Positions 35,712 to 45,231 of a stretch of DNA of 64,000 nt are shown in pieces; positions within the stretch are counted from its first letter, which is position 1; each line of letters begins with the position of its first letter. This DNA comes from Phormidium tenue FACHB-1050. Its GTDB lineage: Bacteria; Cyanobacteriota; Cyanobacteriia; Pseudanabaenales; Pseudanabaenaceae. The stretch spans positions 62,001 to 126,000 of the forward strand of contig NZ_JACJQY010000007.1 in NCBI RefSeq assembly GCF_014696925.1. The letters run 5' to 3'. The notes under the pieces are model-generated. The model ran no database searches. It saw only the letters and a list, made by a program, of their open reading frames with translations, and was not told the origin of the DNA. The translations under genes and the position numbers were made by a program.

Positions 35712-37277
35712 ATGAGCATATCCCCAAGACTTCGCACTCCCATTGTTAAGGTACTTCTTAGTGTGATCTTGCTATCTAATCCTGCGATCGCACTGGCTCA
35801 TGCTGGACATGGAGATGAATTTAAGGGAAATAACACAACTCAGATTACGGGAATAACTGTAGAGGATGAAGTTGCTAAATCTCTTGGAATTAAAGTAGAA
35901 ATTGTAAAGCAACAGCCCCTAAAATTTAGTATTCAAACTACAGGACAAATTGAGACTTTACCGAACCAACAAGTAAAAGTGACCACTCCGATTAAGGGAA
36001 CAATTGTTAATTTGCTGGTAGAGCCAGGGGCTTTAGTTCAGGCAGGTCAACCTGTTGCGATTCTATCTAGTCCAGAACTAGCTGATTTACGAGTTGGGGC
36101 GCTAGAGAAACAGGCAGAAGCAAGTGGAAATGTTTTGACTTCTGAATCAAATTTACGTTTAGCTCGACAAAATCTTGAACGTCAGAAGCTACTGGTTGAA
36201 GCAGATATCCGTCAGGCTCAGACTGAATTAAATTTAGATAAGGAGCGTTATGAGCGCGATAAAGAATTATTAGAGAAAGGTGCGATCGCCAAACGACAGT
36301 TACAAGAATCGGAAGCAAAATTTGCTGCTGCAAGAGCTACATTAACTAAGGCGCAAAGTCGCTTACCTTTGCTAGAAGCCCAAGCACAGCTAGAAAGAGC
36401 AGAAGCTGATGTACAAGTGTCTTCGATTAGAGTCGATCTCAGTACAGCAGCTTACTCGGCACGTTTGAATCAGTTAGATGCTAGTGCAAACTCTAATGGC
36501 ACGATTACGATATCTGCACCAATTGATGGAGTTGTCAGCGATCGCGAAGCGACAATTGGAGAATCAGTTGATGCAGCAGGAAAGCCTATAATGACCATCG
36601 TCAATGATCAAAGGGTTCTTGCCACTGCGAATATTAACGAAAAAGATATAAGTAAAATCCGTATTGGTCAACCCGTACAGGTGAAAATCGCAGGACAGCC
36701 TTCGACTACGGTTTTTCAAGGAAAGGTGACGGTGATTGGTACGACTGTAGAAGGACAAAGCCGTATTGTTCCAGTGAAAGCTGAGATTGGCAATGTGAAG
36801 GGGCAGTTAAAGGCAGGGATGTTTACCAATATCGAAATCCTCACAGATAACGTTTCTGTGCCAACCTTAGCGATTCCTGCTGCATCAGTAGTAGAAGCCA
36901 ATGGCAAGCAGCTAGTATTTGTGCAAAATGGCAAGTCTTATCAGCCCGTTGATGTGACTTTAGGACGGACTTCGGGTGACTTAGTAGAAGTTAAAAGCGG
37001 ATTATTTGAAGGCGATCGCATTGTGACTCAACGTGCTAGTCAACTATATGCCCAATCTCTACGTGGAGATAATAAGCCCAAAGATGAGAAAGTTGATGCT
37101 GTGGTATCTGCACCTAATTCTGCAAATGGACAAATTGCTTGGTGGGCAATCATCTTAGCGGGCGGAATTGGCGGCGGCGGGATTGTTGCGGCTTCGTTTT
37201 GGTTAGGAAGGCGATCGGGTACAAAAATGGTGATCCTGCGTGAGCCTTTAAGTACAAGCGATCATATTGATAGATAA
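35712..37277 (+). CDS. RND-efflux periplasmic adaptor (CusB/CzcB-like)
   Basis: 521 residues: a signal peptide, a short His motif (HAGHGDEF), a lipoyl/barrel half (VKVTTPIKGTIVNLLVEPG), a long coiled-coil hairpin (~130-250), the second lipoyl half (TISAPIDGVVSD) and beta-barrel domains, then an unusual C-terminal membrane helix (WWAIILAGGIGGGGIVAASFWLG). It links an inner-membrane RND pump with an outer-membrane channel to export copper or silver. The matching pump gene is not adjacent: it lies 12 kb away at 49466. The equivalent protein in Synechocystis is CopB of CopBAC. A damaged kinase gene follows immediately. Confidence 0.9.
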   Translation: MSISPRLRTPIVKVLLSVILLSNPAIALAHAGHGDEFKGNNTTQITGITVEDEVAKSLGIKVEIVKQQPLKFSIQTTGQIETLPNQQVKVTTPIKGTIVNLLVEPGALVQAGQPVAILSSPELADLRVGALEKQAEASGNVLTSESNLRLARQNLERQKLLVEADIRQAQTELNLDKERYERDKELLEKGAIAKRQLQESEAKFAAARATLTKAQSRLPLLEAQAQLERAEADVQVSSIRVDLSTAAYSARLNQLDASANSNGTITISAPIDGVVSDREATIGESVDAAGKPIMTIVNDQRVLATANINEKDISKIRIGQPVQVKIAGQPSTTVFQGKVTVIGTTVEGQSRIVPVKAEIGNVKGQLKAGMFTNIEILTDNVSVPTLAIPAASVVEANGKQLVFVQNGKSYQPVDVTLGRTSGDLVEVKSGLFEGDRIVTQRASQLYAQSLRGDNKPKDEKVDAVVSAPNSANGQIAWWAIILAGGIGGGGIVAASFWLGRRSGTKMVILREPLSTSDHIDR

Positions 37278-37283
37278 TGTGAT

Positions 37284-37940
37284 TTGATTAGATGTTCAGA
37301 CCTACTTAACTTAGCGGAAGTACAGCGAATCAAACTAATTTTGGCGATTGGATTGCTGATCGCTTTGATTTTGATTGCGATTTCTAGTTGGTGGCTCTCT
37401 AAAATGGCAATGCAACCGATTTATGAATCCTATCAACAACAGCAACAGTTCACCGCCAATGCTGCCCATGAATTGCGATCGCCCCTCGCCAGTCTCCTTG
37501 CTACTATCGAAGCAATCTTACGAGTACCACAAGCTAATCCCGAAGATACGCAAACTATGCTCTACAAAGTAGAAAAGCAGGGAAGGCGCTTGAGTAATTT
37601 AATTGCTGACTTACTTGTGCTGTCTAGTCTTGAGCAAAATTCATCTCCAAAAAAATTTCAATCCTGCTGTTTAAATGGCATTCCTAAAGCTGAGCAAAAT
37701 CGAATTTTTGATCGCTTCTATCGAGATGGCGATCGCTCTCGCAAAACTGGAGGGACGGGTTTAGGCTTGGCGATCGCGCAGGCGATCGTGCATCATCACC
37801 AAGGTCATCTCACTGTCAAGAGTGAGCAGGAACAAGGCAGTTTATTCATGATTCACTTACCCTACCTTAAGCACTCACCAACAGCGCCGTTCCATACATC
37901 ACGGCTAGCCCCAGACCAAATCCCGCCAAACTCGATTTAG
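37284..37940 (+). pseudogene. Histidine kinase remnant lacking sensor and ATP-binding core
   Basis: The frame is RppB-like but broken. It begins just before the second membrane helix (LILAIGLLIALILIAISSWW), so the periplasmic sensor and first helix are missing. The phospho-acceptor box AHELRSPLAS is intact. At QSCCLNGIPKAEQ the sequence jumps from the dimerisation helix straight to the F box, deleting about 95 residues with the N and G1 boxes; the G2 box GTGLGLAIA remains. Such a protein cannot bind ATP normally. The frame runs 74 bp into the convergent ZIP gene, so its original end has also been lost. Confidence 0.85.
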
Positions 37941-39033
37941 ATAACCACGAACTACCCTGCTTTTGGGCAGTGCGAGTTAGATATGACCCAACCTCGACAA
38001 TTACTTGTAATACGGCTCCTGCGCCAATACTCAAAAACAGCACGGCGAAAATCGGCATAAACGCGAATGCTCCGATCCAAGTGCCGATCACCGCAGGTAA
38101 CCCCGCTAAAGCGACTAAACTAATCAAGGTTCCGAGTTTTGGGCGGAGGTCAATGAGCGGAGCCGCAAGACCAATTCCTTCAGTAATGTTATGCAACGTA
38201 AAACCAATCACAAGCATAGATCCTAGAGCCGCTTCTCCAACTGCAAAAGCAGCCCCGATCGCCAATCCTTCACCTAGGTTGTGAATACCAATGCCTATAG
38301 CCATGTATGTCGATAACTTAGTTCCTTCTGGAGCTTTACCAGCCCGTCTACCAATCATAAAGACTGTTAAGAAGCTAGCCGCAGTAATCAACCAAACTAG
38401 CGTACTGCCTGAGAAAGCCGTAGCGACTTTCGTGGCTTTCTCAATTGACTCCAAAAGGGTATCAACAAACAAGAAGACCAACATACCAAGTGTCAGTGAC
38501 AATAAAAATTTCATTCCCTGACCACTCAATGCTTTTAGGGCAGGGTAGAACATCATTCCCAAACCAACAGGTACAATACCGACATACAACCCTAATAAGG
38601 CAAAGCTCAACAAGCGATTGCCCGAAATCATGGGAGTTTGCACCGCGACTTCGATTTTATGTTCAAACGTCACGCCCGTATTCGTCAACAAACTAATATG
38701 ATGAGATTCTCCCTCGACCCATTGATAAGGCAGTCGAATCCAAGCACTCGAAAGCCGAGGTAACTCACCTGCTGGATCTTGCGTAAATTGCCAATATGCT
38801 CCATCGATTTGCACTTGAGCAATTTGCATGGGTTGTGAACCATCGGCACGAACCGAAAGAGAAATGCCTGTCTCATCTAAAATTGTCTGTTCTACGGTGA
38901 GTTTTTCTACGGGTGGTGCAGCACTCTTCAACAGTGCTAAAGGATTTGTCGTTAGAAAAATGCCAATTAATGCAGTAATCAAAACTAGGGGAAGAATCAC
39001 CCAAAGCCAAGTATTTTGTTTTTGCTCATTCAT
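37867..39033 (-). CDS. ZIP-family metal transporter with N-terminal extension
   Basis: 388 residues. Eight-helix ZIP core with both signatures, HNLGEGLAIG and HNITEGIGLA, that form the metal path. An N-terminal ~130-residue soluble extension with beta character precedes the first ZIP helix, anchored by an extra membrane segment. ZIP proteins import divalent metals; the physiological metal is unknown. It overlaps the upstream multicopper-oxidase gene by four bases (ATGA), so translation is coupled. Its 3' end overlaps the kinase remnant on the other strand. Confidence 0.88.
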   Translation of the reverse strand: MNEQKQNTWLWVILPLVLITALIGIFLTTNPLALLKSAAPPVEKLTVEQTILDETGISLSVRADGSQPMQIAQVQIDGAYWQFTQDPAGELPRLSSAWIRLPYQWVEGESHHISLLTNTGVTFEHKIEVAVQTPMISGNRLLSFALLGLYVGIVPVGLGMMFYPALKALSGQGMKFLLSLTLGMLVFLFVDTLLESIEKATKVATAFSGSTLVWLITAASFLTVFMIGRRAGKAPEGTKLSTYMAIGIGIHNLGEGLAIGAAFAVGEAALGSMLVIGFTLHNITEGIGLAAPLIDLRPKLGTLISLVALAGLPAVIGTWIGAFAFMPIFAVLFLSIGAGAVLQVIVEVGSYLTRTAQKQGSSWLSKSSLAGFGLGLAVMYGTALLVSA

Positions 39034-40127
39034 ACCATTACCTCAAAAGCAGACATCCAACCTAATTCCAGAAATTCAGACTGATGGGCATGAAACATAT
39101 ACTTTCCAGCTTCAAAATCTTTAAAAGAAAATTCTAAAATGCCTCGCTGGGCTTGGATCATTGATACCGTATCGATTATGCGATGGGTCGGGGTGAGCGT
39201 TGTGCCGTGATCGTAGAAATCAAAGAAATTAGCGTGGAGATGAAAAGAATTGATCGGGTCAAATTCAACCACATTGATCAGGTAAATCCGAATCGGGCGA
39301 TCGCGTTCAACCCGAATTGGACGCTTCATAAACTCGAAGGGAATTGTATTGATTGCATAGACTTCATTCTTCTCGTCAAAATTAGTGTCAAAAGCATTCA
39401 TCACCATGACAAACTCTTGCCACTTAGCATTTTCAGGGGTTCCTAGTTGCCGAGATTTCGCCACCGCTTCCTGTTCGAGATGCTTTTGAGGATCAGGGTC
39501 AACAATAAATGCTCCATACATTCCCTTATGCATATGGCGTTTAAATGGAACCGAGTGGCAGTGATATAAATGGCAGCCAAATGGTTTTGCCTCAAACTCA
39601 TAGGTGACTTCCATCTCAGGGAATGCTTCGAGTGTTCCAGCAATTCCATCTTGACGCGCTGAATGAATGCCGTGAAAGTGAATTGTGTGGGGATGAGATC
39701 CAGCATTCTTGAAATTAATCCGCACGCGATCGCCCTCTGTGACTCGGATTGTTGGTCCAGGTACTCGACCGTTGTATGTCCAAGCTGGATACTTTATGCC
39801 AGGGGCAATTTCAATTTCTTTTTCTTTTACAACAATGTTGTATTCCCGCAGTGTTTGACCATTAGACAACTGCGAGACTTTCCCTCCATCCCAATCGGTT
39901 AACATTTTGCGCGGGTCAAATCCATTCTTAGTCGAATCTACATCTCCGACCATCATGTTACCGCCATGCACCATGCCCGACTGGGACATATCCATCCCTT
40001 TTTGATCGCCCTTTGACAGGTCGGAGGACTGAGCAAAAACATTGGCAGGAAACAACTTACCGAAAAGAGTTCCAGCCCCTAGTAAGCCTGCTCCAAGGAG
40101 AGATCGCCGAATTGAATTGGGTTCCAT
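39030..40127 (-). CDS. Two-domain multicopper oxidase-like protein
   Basis: 365 residues with a twin-Arg-like or Sec signal (SIRRSLLGAGLLGAG). Copper sites: HPHTIHFHGIH, HLYHCHS, FHLHANFF and MFHAHQSEFLELGWM. Length and order match two-domain multicopper oxidases and nitrite-reductase relatives; the Met-rich stretch MDMSQSGMVHGGNMM precedes the domains. It probably oxidises Cu(I) outside the cytoplasm, lowering toxicity. It is coupled to the downstream ZIP gene. Two TTTCAT direct repeats lie upstream but point away from it. Confidence 0.85.
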   Translation of the reverse strand: MEPNSIRRSLLGAGLLGAGTLFGKLFPANVFAQSSDLSKGDQKGMDMSQSGMVHGGNMMVGDVDSTKNGFDPRKMLTDWDGGKVSQLSNGQTLREYNIVVKEKEIEIAPGIKYPAWTYNGRVPGPTIRVTEGDRVRINFKNAGSHPHTIHFHGIHSARQDGIAGTLEAFPEMEVTYEFEAKPFGCHLYHCHSVPFKRHMHKGMYGAFIVDPDPQKHLEQEAVAKSRQLGTPENAKWQEFVMVMNAFDTNFDEKNEVYAINTIPFEFMKRPIRVERDRPIRIYLINVVEFDPINSFHLHANFFDFYDHGTTLTPTHRIIDTVSMIQAQRGILEFSFKDFEAGKYMFHAHQSEFLELGWMSAFEVMV

Positions 40128-40168
40128 AAAAAATACTACGGTTAAGCAGCCTTAAGCCATAAACAGTT

Positions 40169-40230
40169 TTTCATAATCGTTTCATTATTTATGATATCAC
40201 AGCCATAAACAGTTTTCATAATCGTTTCAT
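40169..40230. promoter_or_regulatory. Double TTTCAT-N5-TTTCAT box, upstream of the two-domain oxidase gene
   Basis: TTTCAT at 40169 and 40180, and again at 40214 and 40225, within a tandem repeat of about 45 bp. They point plus, opposite to the minus-strand oxidase gene, and no -10 occurs at the usual position, so their use as a promoter element here is uncertain. Confidence 0.5.
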
Positions 40231-40255
40231 TATTCAGTGTTGGTACAAAATCAGA

Positions 40256-40302
40256 CCCCAAAAGGGAATGGCGGCGCGAAGCGCCGCCATTCCCTTTTGG
40301 GG
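40256..40302 (-). terminator. Terminator of the cobalt-linked membrane-protein gene
   Basis: Perfect 22-bp arms starting CCCCAAAAGGGAATGGCGGC with a GAA loop. It lies downstream of the minus-strand gene ending at 40356. Confidence 0.85.
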
Positions 40303-40355
40303 TTTACGCTATGAGATTTGACTTTAGCCAATACTGAATAGTCATACGATCTGAT

Positions 40356-41540
40356 TTAGATTGATTCTGACTTCTGCTGTAACCATAATCCTCCAATCAA
40401 CCCCAATGCCAAAATAGCAGTGAAGTAAAATAACCCGATAAATCGAACTAGCATCGGCGGGGCAATCCCTTCTACATCAATTTCTTGGATCACTTGGAAT
40501 GACTGGAATTGACGGTTACTAGTTGGGCTAGGTGATACTTTAACTTCAACTTTGTGAGGCGCACCATCAAAAAATTGCTCTTGCCATGTCAGTAAACCCT
40601 TAGAATCAGCAACACCTTGATAGCCAAAAGCTACCCAGTTATTTTCTAGTTGTGTGGACTTAATCGCAACAATGACATCACTGACAGGCTGATTAGTTTT
40701 GCTGTCGGTAATTTTTGCTTGAAAAGCTGCCATTTGTCCAACTGTAGTGGATTTATCTCCAGTTAGCTCCAGTCTTAGTCCTTGAGATTCGATTAAACTA
40801 GAATTATTAGCAGTAGATTTCTCTGACTCCATGCCTGACTGTGCTTTGACTAATTCGGCATTGATATTAAAGAACAGCAGGGCGGCGATCGCTAAAACAG
40901 TCACACCACTGAGAAGTAATCGAACTGGTTGCGGGGCAATTTCTCCAGCTTGAATCTTAGTCTTTTGCCCGCCACCGATAATCCAACCACCACCAAACCC
41001 GATCACTAACAATACTGCAATAAGAACGGGAAAGTAGCGAAACTTCAAGGGATTTTCAGGAACTGTGAGATTTAAAGTCTGCTCAATTGGGGTAAACGCA
41101 TCAGCTACAGTTGGATTGACATTAATCTTCAACCGATACTCACCGCGAATTGGAAAAACCTGCTGCACCAAAAACTCACCTGTAGGAGCATCTCCAACAA
41201 TGTCTAACAGTTTTGTTCCCTCGACAATTGGAAAGTCTGTCGTAAACCAAGGTGTTGGTGCAGGAGTGAGGATTTGTAGATGAAACTGTGCATTATGTAA
41301 TGACTTACCTGCGGCATCTTGCGCCTGTAACTTTAACTGGACAGGTGAATCATATTTTCCTGAGCCTAAGTATTTTGTGGCTTCCGCCTCTAGTGGAGTC
41401 ACTTGCGTGATCGGCGGCGTTGTCACTAATTGCACAGAGGGTAGGGATGATTGAGAAACTCCAATGAATGCGGTACTTGTAATAATGATGAAGCAGGTGA
41501 AGCCCATCAAGAATGTTGATAATTTAAACTTTGATAACAC
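40356..41540 (-). CDS. Membrane protein of unknown function under B12-riboswitch control
   Basis: 394 residues: a signal/anchor segment, an external beta domain (TPPITQVTPLE..., with YtkA/FixH-like features), a membrane hairpin (VLIAVLLVIGFGGGW and LLLSGVTVLAIAALLFF), a second external beta domain with KITDSKTNQPVSDVIVAI and a C-terminal membrane helix. I recognise no family. It follows cbtB after 34 bp and shares the cobalamin riboswitch, so it likely takes part in cobalt uptake, perhaps filling the place of CbtA, which is absent. That role is inferred from context only. Confidence 0.72.
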   Translation of the reverse strand: MLSKFKLSTFLMGFTCFIIITSTAFIGVSQSSLPSVQLVTTPPITQVTPLEAEATKYLGSGKYDSPVQLKLQAQDAAGKSLHNAQFHLQILTPAPTPWFTTDFPIVEGTKLLDIVGDAPTGEFLVQQVFPIRGEYRLKINVNPTVADAFTPIEQTLNLTVPENPLKFRYFPVLIAVLLVIGFGGGWIIGGGQKTKIQAGEIAPQPVRLLLSGVTVLAIAALLFFNINAELVKAQSGMESEKSTANNSSLIESQGLRLELTGDKSTTVGQMAAFQAKITDSKTNQPVSDVIVAIKSTQLENNWVAFGYQGVADSKGLLTWQEQFFDGAPHKVEVKVSPSPTSNRQFQSFQVIQEIDVEGIAPPMLVRFIGLFYFTAILALGLIGGLWLQQKSESI

Positions 41541-41574
41541 AATTAAAAACTCCTGTAAGTACTGAACTCAAACA

Positions 41575-41763
41575 TTAATGGCAACTCACACCAAGTGTGT
41601 GATGTCGCAGTGAATGAACCGAGTCATGTACCGCAGGATATGTTGTAAAGTAAACCGACCAGATTATTAGCGCCCACAAGACAACATATAAAGCTGCTTG
41701 TACTTGCACTGACATAGCGAACTGCTCAGTCCGCCACCATATTGTTTGAACGGAATTTTTCAT
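41575..41763 (-). CDS. cbtB: CbtB-type cobalt transporter subunit
   Basis: 62 residues with one membrane helix (AALYVVLWALIIWSVYF) and a His-rich C-terminus with HDSVHSLRHHTLGVSCH, the signature of CbtB, a small predicted cobalt-uptake subunit. It is directly downstream of a cobalamin riboswitch, which supports a cobalt/B12 role. Its usual partner CbtA is not adjacent; an unrelated membrane-protein gene follows instead. Confidence 0.88.
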   Translation of the reverse strand: MKNSVQTIWWRTEQFAMSVQVQAALYVVLWALIIWSVYFTTYPAVHDSVHSLRHHTLGVSCH

Positions 41764-41787
41764 TTTGTACCTCGCAAATGAAATAAG

Positions 41788-41933
41788 AGTTTGAGATTGC
41801 TCATTAGCGGGTATTCTGACTAAAAAAGATGATTACTTTTATTACAGTTGCGGGACAGCGTTGGATTTGCACCAAACTTTCCCCGTCTTCTCTAGTGACT
41901 GTTATTCACTAGAACTGATAAGCATCTCAAACT
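41788..41933 (-). promoter_or_regulatory. Cobalamin riboswitch
   Basis: On the minus strand the core GGTGCAAATCC is followed by GCTGTCCCGCAACTGTAA and AGTCAGAATACCCGCT, the conserved B12-box and core of cobalamin riboswitches. The P1 stem closes with AGTTTGAGATGCT at 41921-41933 and AGCAATCTCAAACT at 41788-41801. It controls cbtB and the following membrane-protein gene; adenosylcobalamin binding should reduce expression. Confidence 0.92.
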
Positions 41934-42078
41934 ATACCAGCATGAGTAATGAGTATTTTGTGGAAGGAAAAAACTTAATGCTGCGTCTAAGGTATATCCA
42001 AAGTTGTGATCGCTTTAAAAAATAGTCTGATAAGTCAAATGCTTTTTAGAGCGATCACTATGCAAGAGTCAGTATTTT

Positions 42079-42936
42079 TTATGTGTGACTATCTTTTTGA
42101 GAAACTTTTTGGGAAACTGTGTCGGGAAAACGCCGCCGCAGTCCGTATAGCCAAACTAAACCCGCAATACCTAATGAGATCGCCACAAGACTGAAAATTT
42201 GAGCAGTACGCAGTGATCCAAACATCAGGCTATCTGTACGCAATCCTTCAATCCAAAAGCGTCCTAGACTATAGGCGATCGCATAAGTCATGGTTAATGT
42301 CCCAGTTCTAATTTTGGGAAATCTGAAGAATAGAAACATGAGGATCGCGAACACACCAATATTCCAGACTGATTCGTAAAGAAATGTGGGATGGAAGTAA
42401 GACTCACTTACAAATTCAGGAGGACGACGATCAACGGGAATAAATAATTTCCAAGGGAGATCTGTGGGTCTACCAAAAGCCTCAGAATTAAAGAAATTGC
42501 CCCAACGCCCGATCGCTTGTCCTAAAATCAGCGCAGGCATAATAATATCTGCCATTAACCATGCTGAGACTTTTTGGCGTTGGCAAAAAATAATTGTGGC
42601 AACTGCACCGCCAATAATTGCACCATGAATCGCGATGCCGCCTTCCCAGATTGCAAAAGCCTTATACCAAGGTTGATTTTGGAAGCGTTGCCATTCAAAT
42701 AAAACATAGTATAGACGGGCGCAGGGAATAGCTCCAACCACCAACCAAATTACGAGATTGCCGACTATATCTGGATCAACACCACGTTTTTTCGCAAGTT
42801 TTTGGGCTAATAGTGTGCCGATAACAACTGCGGAGGCAATTAGCATTCCGTACCAACGAATCGAAAGTGCTCCGATTCCAAAAGCGATCGGACCCGGAGA
42901 TGTAAACTCAAATGCAAATGGTAAGAAGTTAAGCAT
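42079..42936 (-). CDS. lgt: Prolipoprotein diacylglyceryl transferase
   Basis: 285 residues, a multi-span inner-membrane enzyme that transfers diacylglyceryl from phosphatidylglycerol to the lipobox Cys of prolipoproteins. The Lgt signature [13 protein letters not shown] is complete, and the flanking IRWYGM and HPTFLYE motifs are present. Length is usual. It is separated from the upstream VKOR gene by a terminator. A housekeeping gene inside a metal island is noteworthy; several lipoproteins are encoded around it. Whether another lgt exists elsewhere cannot be seen here. Confidence 0.95.
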   Translation of the reverse strand: MLNFLPFAFEFTSPGPIAFGIGALSIRWYGMLIASAVVIGTLLAQKLAKKRGVDPDIVGNLVIWLVVGAIPCARLYYVLFEWQRFQNQPWYKAFAIWEGGIAIHGAIIGGAVATIIFCQRQKVSAWLMADIIMPALILGQAIGRWGNFFNSEAFGRPTDLPWKLFIPVDRRPPEFVSESYFHPTFLYESVWNIGVFAILMFLFFRFPKIRTGTLTMTYAIAYSLGRFWIEGLRTDSLMFGSLRTAQIFSLVAISLGIAGLVWLYGLRRRFPDTVSQKVSQKDSHT

Positions 42937-42982
42937 TAGGATTTTATGTTGTGTGAAGTTGAAACAAGAATCTATTCAAAAA

Positions 42983-43008
42983 CAAAAATGCTATAAACAG
43001 CATTTTTG
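42983..43008 (-). terminator. Terminator of the VKOR gene
   Basis: 10-bp arms CAAAAATGCT / AGCATTTTTG with T-rich flanks on both strands, 16 bp past the stop codon. Confidence 0.8.
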
Positions 43009-43024
43009 AGTATTTTTTTGAGAG

Positions 43025-44065
43025 TTAATGATCAGGCAGCATATAAAGAAAATTACGATCGCCTTGATAGCCTGACAAATCAGCAAGCTTTTGAAGTGAT
43101 TGCTCACCCTGATAAAACTTGCCATTGATATCCCATGTAGGTACTGTCTGAATCTTGGCTGCTTCGCATAGTTGAGGCTGGGCATTTTTCCCATCAGGTA
43201 AACATTCAATCCAATTCAATTCGGCTAAAGCTTCTTTACCAAATAATTGCTTTTGTTTATAGCAATGGGGACAGGTATAGAGAACGTACATTTTTGCCCC
43301 GATTTGTTTGAGATGTTTAGCTAGGGCAATTTCGGCGCTGCCTGAAGTTGTTGTTACTTCCCAGCCGATTCCCTTTTTAGGTCTTGTTGTCGGTGTTTGG
43401 ATAATTTGTTTACCTGTAATTGCATCAATGGGTAAAGTTGCACTAACGATCGGTTTATTCACACTTCCATAAATAACCAATGTCCCGACAATTGTGAGCG
43501 TAGCGATGATAGCACCTGTGAAGAATAATTTGCCGATGTCTTCCCATTTACGACCGATGACGGAGAATACAAATAAACTGGTGGATAGAAGTGCAGAAGC
43601 GATGCAGTAAATGCAAGCAGCTTGAATTACCGTAACTAACAAATAAATCAAGTAGCCACTAAATATCATCATGGCAGTGCCACCCATAAAGAGTAGTAAT
43701 CCTGTCCAGTTATCTAGCTTGGTACGAAGTTCTTTTTGTTCTTGCTTAACTAATAAGGGGGTGATCGCAAAGGCAATCATACTGGCATATCCCAAGCAAC
43801 CAAATAGCGATAGCGGCAAGCCGAAAATTTTGGCATAGGGAGAAGTAAGCACGACATCACAGGCATTGGTCGGACAGGCTACCGATGATTGGGAAAAACT
43901 GACAAAGGTGAGATATATAGTAATTACTAATCCCAGAGCTGATATCCCAGCCATGATTGGGCGTTGATATCGCTGTAACCAACTATGCGATCGCTGTTTC
44001 TTGCGGAGTTCTTTGACTTTTTGAGCGGTGGATGAGATGGTCTCTTCAGGAATATTTTCGTTCAT
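43025..44065 (-). CDS. VKOR-thioredoxin fusion, disulfide-bond formation
   Basis: 346 residues. The N-terminal vitamin-K-epoxide-reductase domain has four to five membrane helices, the loop pair CPTNACDVV and the redox centre CIYC. The C-terminal thioredoxin-like domain has CPHC in YTCPHCYKQKQLFG. The fusion is characteristic of cyanobacteria: VKOR uses quinone to oxidise the fused thioredoxin, which oxidises secreted proteins. Many Cys-bearing exported proteins are nearby. It follows the TPR gene after 32 bp, in line with one transcript. Confidence 0.94.
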   Translation of the reverse strand: MNENIPEETISSTAQKVKELRKKQRSHSWLQRYQRPIMAGISALGLVITIYLTFVSFSQSSVACPTNACDVVLTSPYAKIFGLPLSLFGCLGYASMIAFAITPLLVKQEQKELRTKLDNWTGLLLFMGGTAMMIFSGYLIYLLVTVIQAACIYCIASALLSTSLFVFSVIGRKWEDIGKLFFTGAIIATLTIVGTLVIYGSVNKPIVSATLPIDAITGKQIIQTPTTRPKKGIGWEVTTTSGSAEIALAKHLKQIGAKMYVLYTCPHCYKQKQLFGKEALAELNWIECLPDGKNAQPQLCEAAKIQTVPTWDINGKFYQGEQSLQKLADLSGYQGDRNFLYMLPDH

Positions 44066-44097
44066 AATTTCTAATTCAGATTTGATTAATAAATTGA

Positions 44098-45168
44098 CTA
44101 TTTGAGATCTTTAATGGCTGCTTGGACTTCATTTATAGCTTTAAGATCACCTAGGCGGGTATATAGTTCTTCTGCCCGTTGAAATGACTGCAAAGCTTCT
44201 TGGTTACGTTTTTGCTGTACCAAGATTTTACCCATATTAAAGTGGGCAAGGGCATCTTCAGGATCGTTTTTGATGATTTCACGATAGGTGATGATTGCCA
44301 TAGAAAGTCTGTTTTGCCTAGTATATAAAGTTGCGATTACTTGATGTATAAGTGGATTGGGTTTAAGTTTGGCAGCAGTTTTATAAAAACCAATAGCCTC
44401 ATCTAATTTGCTTTGTGTAGTTAGAGCTTGGGCGATCATTAAATTTGTTTCAAGATGACGAGGATTAATTTTAAGAATCTGCTGATATCTCGCAATCGCT
44501 TCTTCTGTTGTAATCTTTGCGCGGTCTAAACTTACGCTAGTAAATAAAACATCTGGATTTGCGGGGGCAAGGCGGACAGCTTTGGCATAGATATCTGAGG
44601 CAGCTTGGAAGTTCTGCTGCTTTTCAAAAACATGACCTAGATCAAGATATGCTTTCACATTGCTTGGAGCAATGGTAATCAGTTGTTGATATGCTCTAGC
44701 CGCATTTGCAAGATCATTCTGACTATCGAAAATATAGCCAATACTTTGATAAGCATCAATATTTTTAGGATCGATGGCGATCACTCGCTGATAAAACCCC
44801 AATGCTTCTGTAAAGTTTTTCTGCTGGGTATATATGAAACCTAGACCAATTAGAGATTTTACATCTTTGTTATCTAAACGGATGGCTTGTTGAAATGCGG
44901 CGATCGCCTCTGGAAATTTACTTTGTTGGGTAAACAGAAAGCCAATACTTGCTTGGATTTTGGCGTTTTTAGATTCGATGGTGGCGGCTAGTTGATAGTC
45001 AGCTAATGCACTGGTTATATCCTTTTTATCCCACAACTCTCTACCATGTTTGACTAAATCTGTAACCCTAGGTTTAGTTTTGTCTGATGGCGAGATTACG
45101 TGGGAAAACGCTGCCGTATTCCCAGACATGAAAAACACCAAAAAAGTAATGAATATCTTTTTGAACAT
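44098..45168 (-). CDS. Secreted tetratricopeptide-repeat protein
   Basis: 356 residues with an N-terminal signal (FITFLVFFMSGNTAAFS) followed by about nine TPR units with the usual A..G..Y..A...F..A pattern, e.g. IGFLFTQQSKFPEAIAAFQQ. TPRs mediate protein-protein contacts; the partner is unknown. It lies 63 bp downstream of the zinc ATPase gene and 32 bp upstream of VKOR, and probably shares their transcript. Role in metal handling is not shown. Confidence 0.85.
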   Translation of the reverse strand: MFKKIFITFLVFFMSGNTAAFSHVISPSDKTKPRVTDLVKHGRELWDKKDITSALADYQLAATIESKNAKIQASIGFLFTQQSKFPEAIAAFQQAIRLDNKDVKSLIGLGFIYTQQKNFTEALGFYQRVIAIDPKNIDAYQSIGYIFDSQNDLANAARAYQQLITIAPSNVKAYLDLGHVFEKQQNFQAASDIYAKAVRLAPANPDVLFTSVSLDRAKITTEEAIARYQQILKINPRHLETNLMIAQALTTQSKLDEAIGFYKTAAKLKPNPLIHQVIATLYTRQNRLSMAIITYREIIKNDPEDALAHFNMGKILVQQKRNQEALQSFQRAEELYTRLGDLKAINEVQAAIKDLK

Positions 45169-45231
45169 AAATTAGATGAAATTTATTTGAGAACTTTATT
45201 TAATAATTGGCTCATACAAGAGTAATAGGTA

